From assembly GCA_017539105.1 (NCBI GenBank), contig JAFYHQ010000034.1, positions 1 to 33,449 on the forward strand: a stretch of DNA of 33,449 bases, in the 5' to 3' direction. Source of the stretch: Erysipelotrichaceae bacterium. GTDB taxonomy: Bacteria > Bacillota_I > Bacilli_A > Erysipelotrichales > Erysipelotrichaceae. Positions within the stretch are counted from its first letter, which is position 1; each line of letters starts with the position of its first letter. Of this stretch, positions 33,201 through 33,449 are shown in pieces. The notes below the pieces were generated by a model. The model made no database searches and was not told the DNA's origin. It saw only the letters and a list, made by a program, of their open reading frames with translations. The position numbers and the translations under genes were made by a program.

Positions 33201-33449
33201 GCATATATCTGGGCACAGGATCAGGGTGCTATGGAAAAACAGGCGACATATGTCTTGCGTGTCCTGTTCACGGATGTCGCGGATTCTGGCAAGTACTTCT
33301 TTGATTCTGTCTACTGGGCCTTCGACAACGGTATCACCACAGGCACCTCCTCGACGAAGTTCTCTCCGAATGACGGATGCACCAGGGGACAGGTGGTCAC
33401 CTTCCTGTGGAGACTGATGGGAAGTCCGGAACCGACGATATCGAATCCG
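30237..33449 (+). CDS. Large SLH-type surface protein with duplicated unknown domain (GTG start, 3' end cut)
   Basis: The frame opens at GTG 30237, 10 nt after AAAGGAG, and stays open to the window end: 1071 codons without a stop. MRRLFSIILTVLLTVTGVLF is a clear signal peptide, which supports the GTG. A domain of about 125 residues occurs twice (about 31-157 and 339-467), each with GPSARVDTN and NGxAADLVEWR. Between them lie Ig-like regions (about 165-335). An InlB/Listeria-Bacteroides-type repeat follows (about 473-545, FDRNGGSGSM), then an unrecognised region (about 550-845) holding another GWHTDEACTEW beta-type piece, two BIG2-like domains (about 846-930 and 938-1005), and the first SLH repeat (from about 1010). 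At least one or two further SLH repeats should lie beyond the window. No enzyme motif is seen; surface anchoring and adhesion are inferred. Confidence 0.92.
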   Translation, partial: MRRLFSIILTVLLTVTGVLFQNAVIDAETTVTNVAITYDADKLPISKKLTGREVTSLIAEAYTGAGPSARVDTNTRYTYLAKRDGDTYVSLADSNELLNETDDYYLVFNVEEMTGYVFDVDNLPSVTINGTAADLVEWRSDPVPNGDINAYRKVTVTDADWVFSVQISVDSANVAAGTSYLFEASVAGTIDSLNWSIEYQTSSSTHIDQDGRLYVGADEAYGSIKVKAASTFNEAVSDYAWVQVVSEPPYIESVTIDPGDTIMRRGEVKWFEAVVVGTDIHDVKWTLTGNSSIDTHVSSGYVTVGSDEASSSLTLTATSLRDSNKSDSITITVIDAEIIANVAVTYADSEALALTTSKTGAQITEALYSAVNSSAGPSARVDTNPNYTHLAKKDGSDFVRLSSSTAYLNESEEYYFVFNIEEMGGYIFDIENLPNVTINGAAADLVEWRVEPSTTGDINAYKRVYLDTQLPDHVISFDRNGGSGSMANSYVKDGKNFVTPGCGFIAPSGKGFAHWFDKDDPSLKYNANQVIYSVNRDMTLAAQWADPMDAWITDDGVLTWEEYPNAQYYVSGIRYGEGQGHGGASADAYSDLYLLCCIYDMPSGTYPVELFAVGENNLQISPMWTSSYVFVNPRDEEKDIVFFADGEDMVAYRVGALDERVSELIDFSLTPKEGKVFSGWHTDEACTEWLDYRTTVGELEPDENGIRWVYARWADGIDTISLHDIAPLYYSEDADDYMHDYCTEPNMMITADDNDIYYVFEVIGVYKQSGGQMTEYHDAFELGNTYYLKMNIRFLQFDNYRFAYDTVNDVSLLNKFYANGTEIHPIIEDATAIGVIFYVPVSWPQIVTPIDYYYLSVGQSRQLTYEINPENTRYADVLWESSNPSVAEVDSSGKVTGLSAGEAMVYAYLIDGDGYIITMGEFRIVVGDYSIYFEKDEETVVVGKTKTIAVKVDPENHGSVNVKYQSVNPEIATVDSVTGVVKGIKPGKAYIWAQDQGAMEKQATYVLRVLFTDVADSGKYFFDSVYWAFDNGITTGTSSTKFSPNDGCTRGQVVTFLWRLMGSPEPTISNP
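30327..30708 (+). repeat. Intragenic duplicated domain, copy 1
   Basis: Encodes residues about 31-157 of the last gene. Shares a 27-nt identical block (30432-30458) and a 41-nt block with one mismatch (30612-30652) with copy 2, both at an offset of 930 nt. Confidence 0.85.
31251..31638 (+). repeat. Intragenic duplicated domain, copy 2
   Basis: Encodes residues about 339-467 of the last gene. The conserved blocks are at 31362-31388 and 31542-31582. Between the blocks the two copies differ at many residues, with a two-codon length change near the start. Confidence 0.85.

Overview
The window reads as chromosomal DNA of a low-to-mid GC Bacillota. The form of the SLH domains (ITTGT...CTRxQ), the BspA-like DUF285 repeat proteins and the gene styles suggest an Erysipelotrichia-like gut or oral commensal, but this is a judgement from sequence style, not a search.

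Left part (1-8300) is mostly housekeeping. It holds the last codons of a probable IS3-type transposase, a tRNA-Pro(GGG), a class II purine nucleoside phosphorylase, a Y-family DNA polymerase overlapped by a YolD-like partner, a YgjV-type membrane protein fused to a GNAT-like domain, a lipoprotein polysaccharide deacetylase, and an 1118-residue ABC transporter with ATPase and FtsX/MacB-type permease in one chain. Convergent genes abut with no spacer at 3057/3058 and 4910/4911. Two genes (the polymerase and the ABC transporter) have a -10 box 8 nt before the ATG and no Shine-Dalgarno, which predicts leaderless mRNAs.

Right part (8300-33449) is a cell-surface island. Five large secreted proteins on the + strand each end in SLH (S-layer homology) domains: a papain-like protease with BspA repeats, a CHAP-like cysteine hydrolase with an FnIII domain, a 2404-residue subtilisin-like protease, and two BspA-type adhesin-like proteins. 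A sixth, cut by the window end, starts with GTG at 30237 and stays open for 1071 codons. Between them lie an OpgB/LtaS-like phosphoglycerol transferase (- strand) and a GT-C glycosyltransferase (+ strand), which could build or decorate the wall polymer that holds SLH proteins. Parts of the SLH-coding DNA are near identical between genes, so this looks like a family growing by duplication and homogenisation.

The most notable points are: the giant protease, which appears to carry a dockerin-like EF-hand pair, a cohesin-like domain and an internal YdcF/DUF218-type domain; a 14-bp palindrome (TGAAAATATTTTCA) at the same distance (about 50 bp) upstream of the -35 box of two SLH genes; a conserved header/DUF285/tail cassette shared by three proteins; and a duplicated unknown domain with nearly identical DNA blocks in the last gene. 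No gene-free stretch exceeds 300 bases; the spacers hold terminators, promoters and dyads, listed separately.
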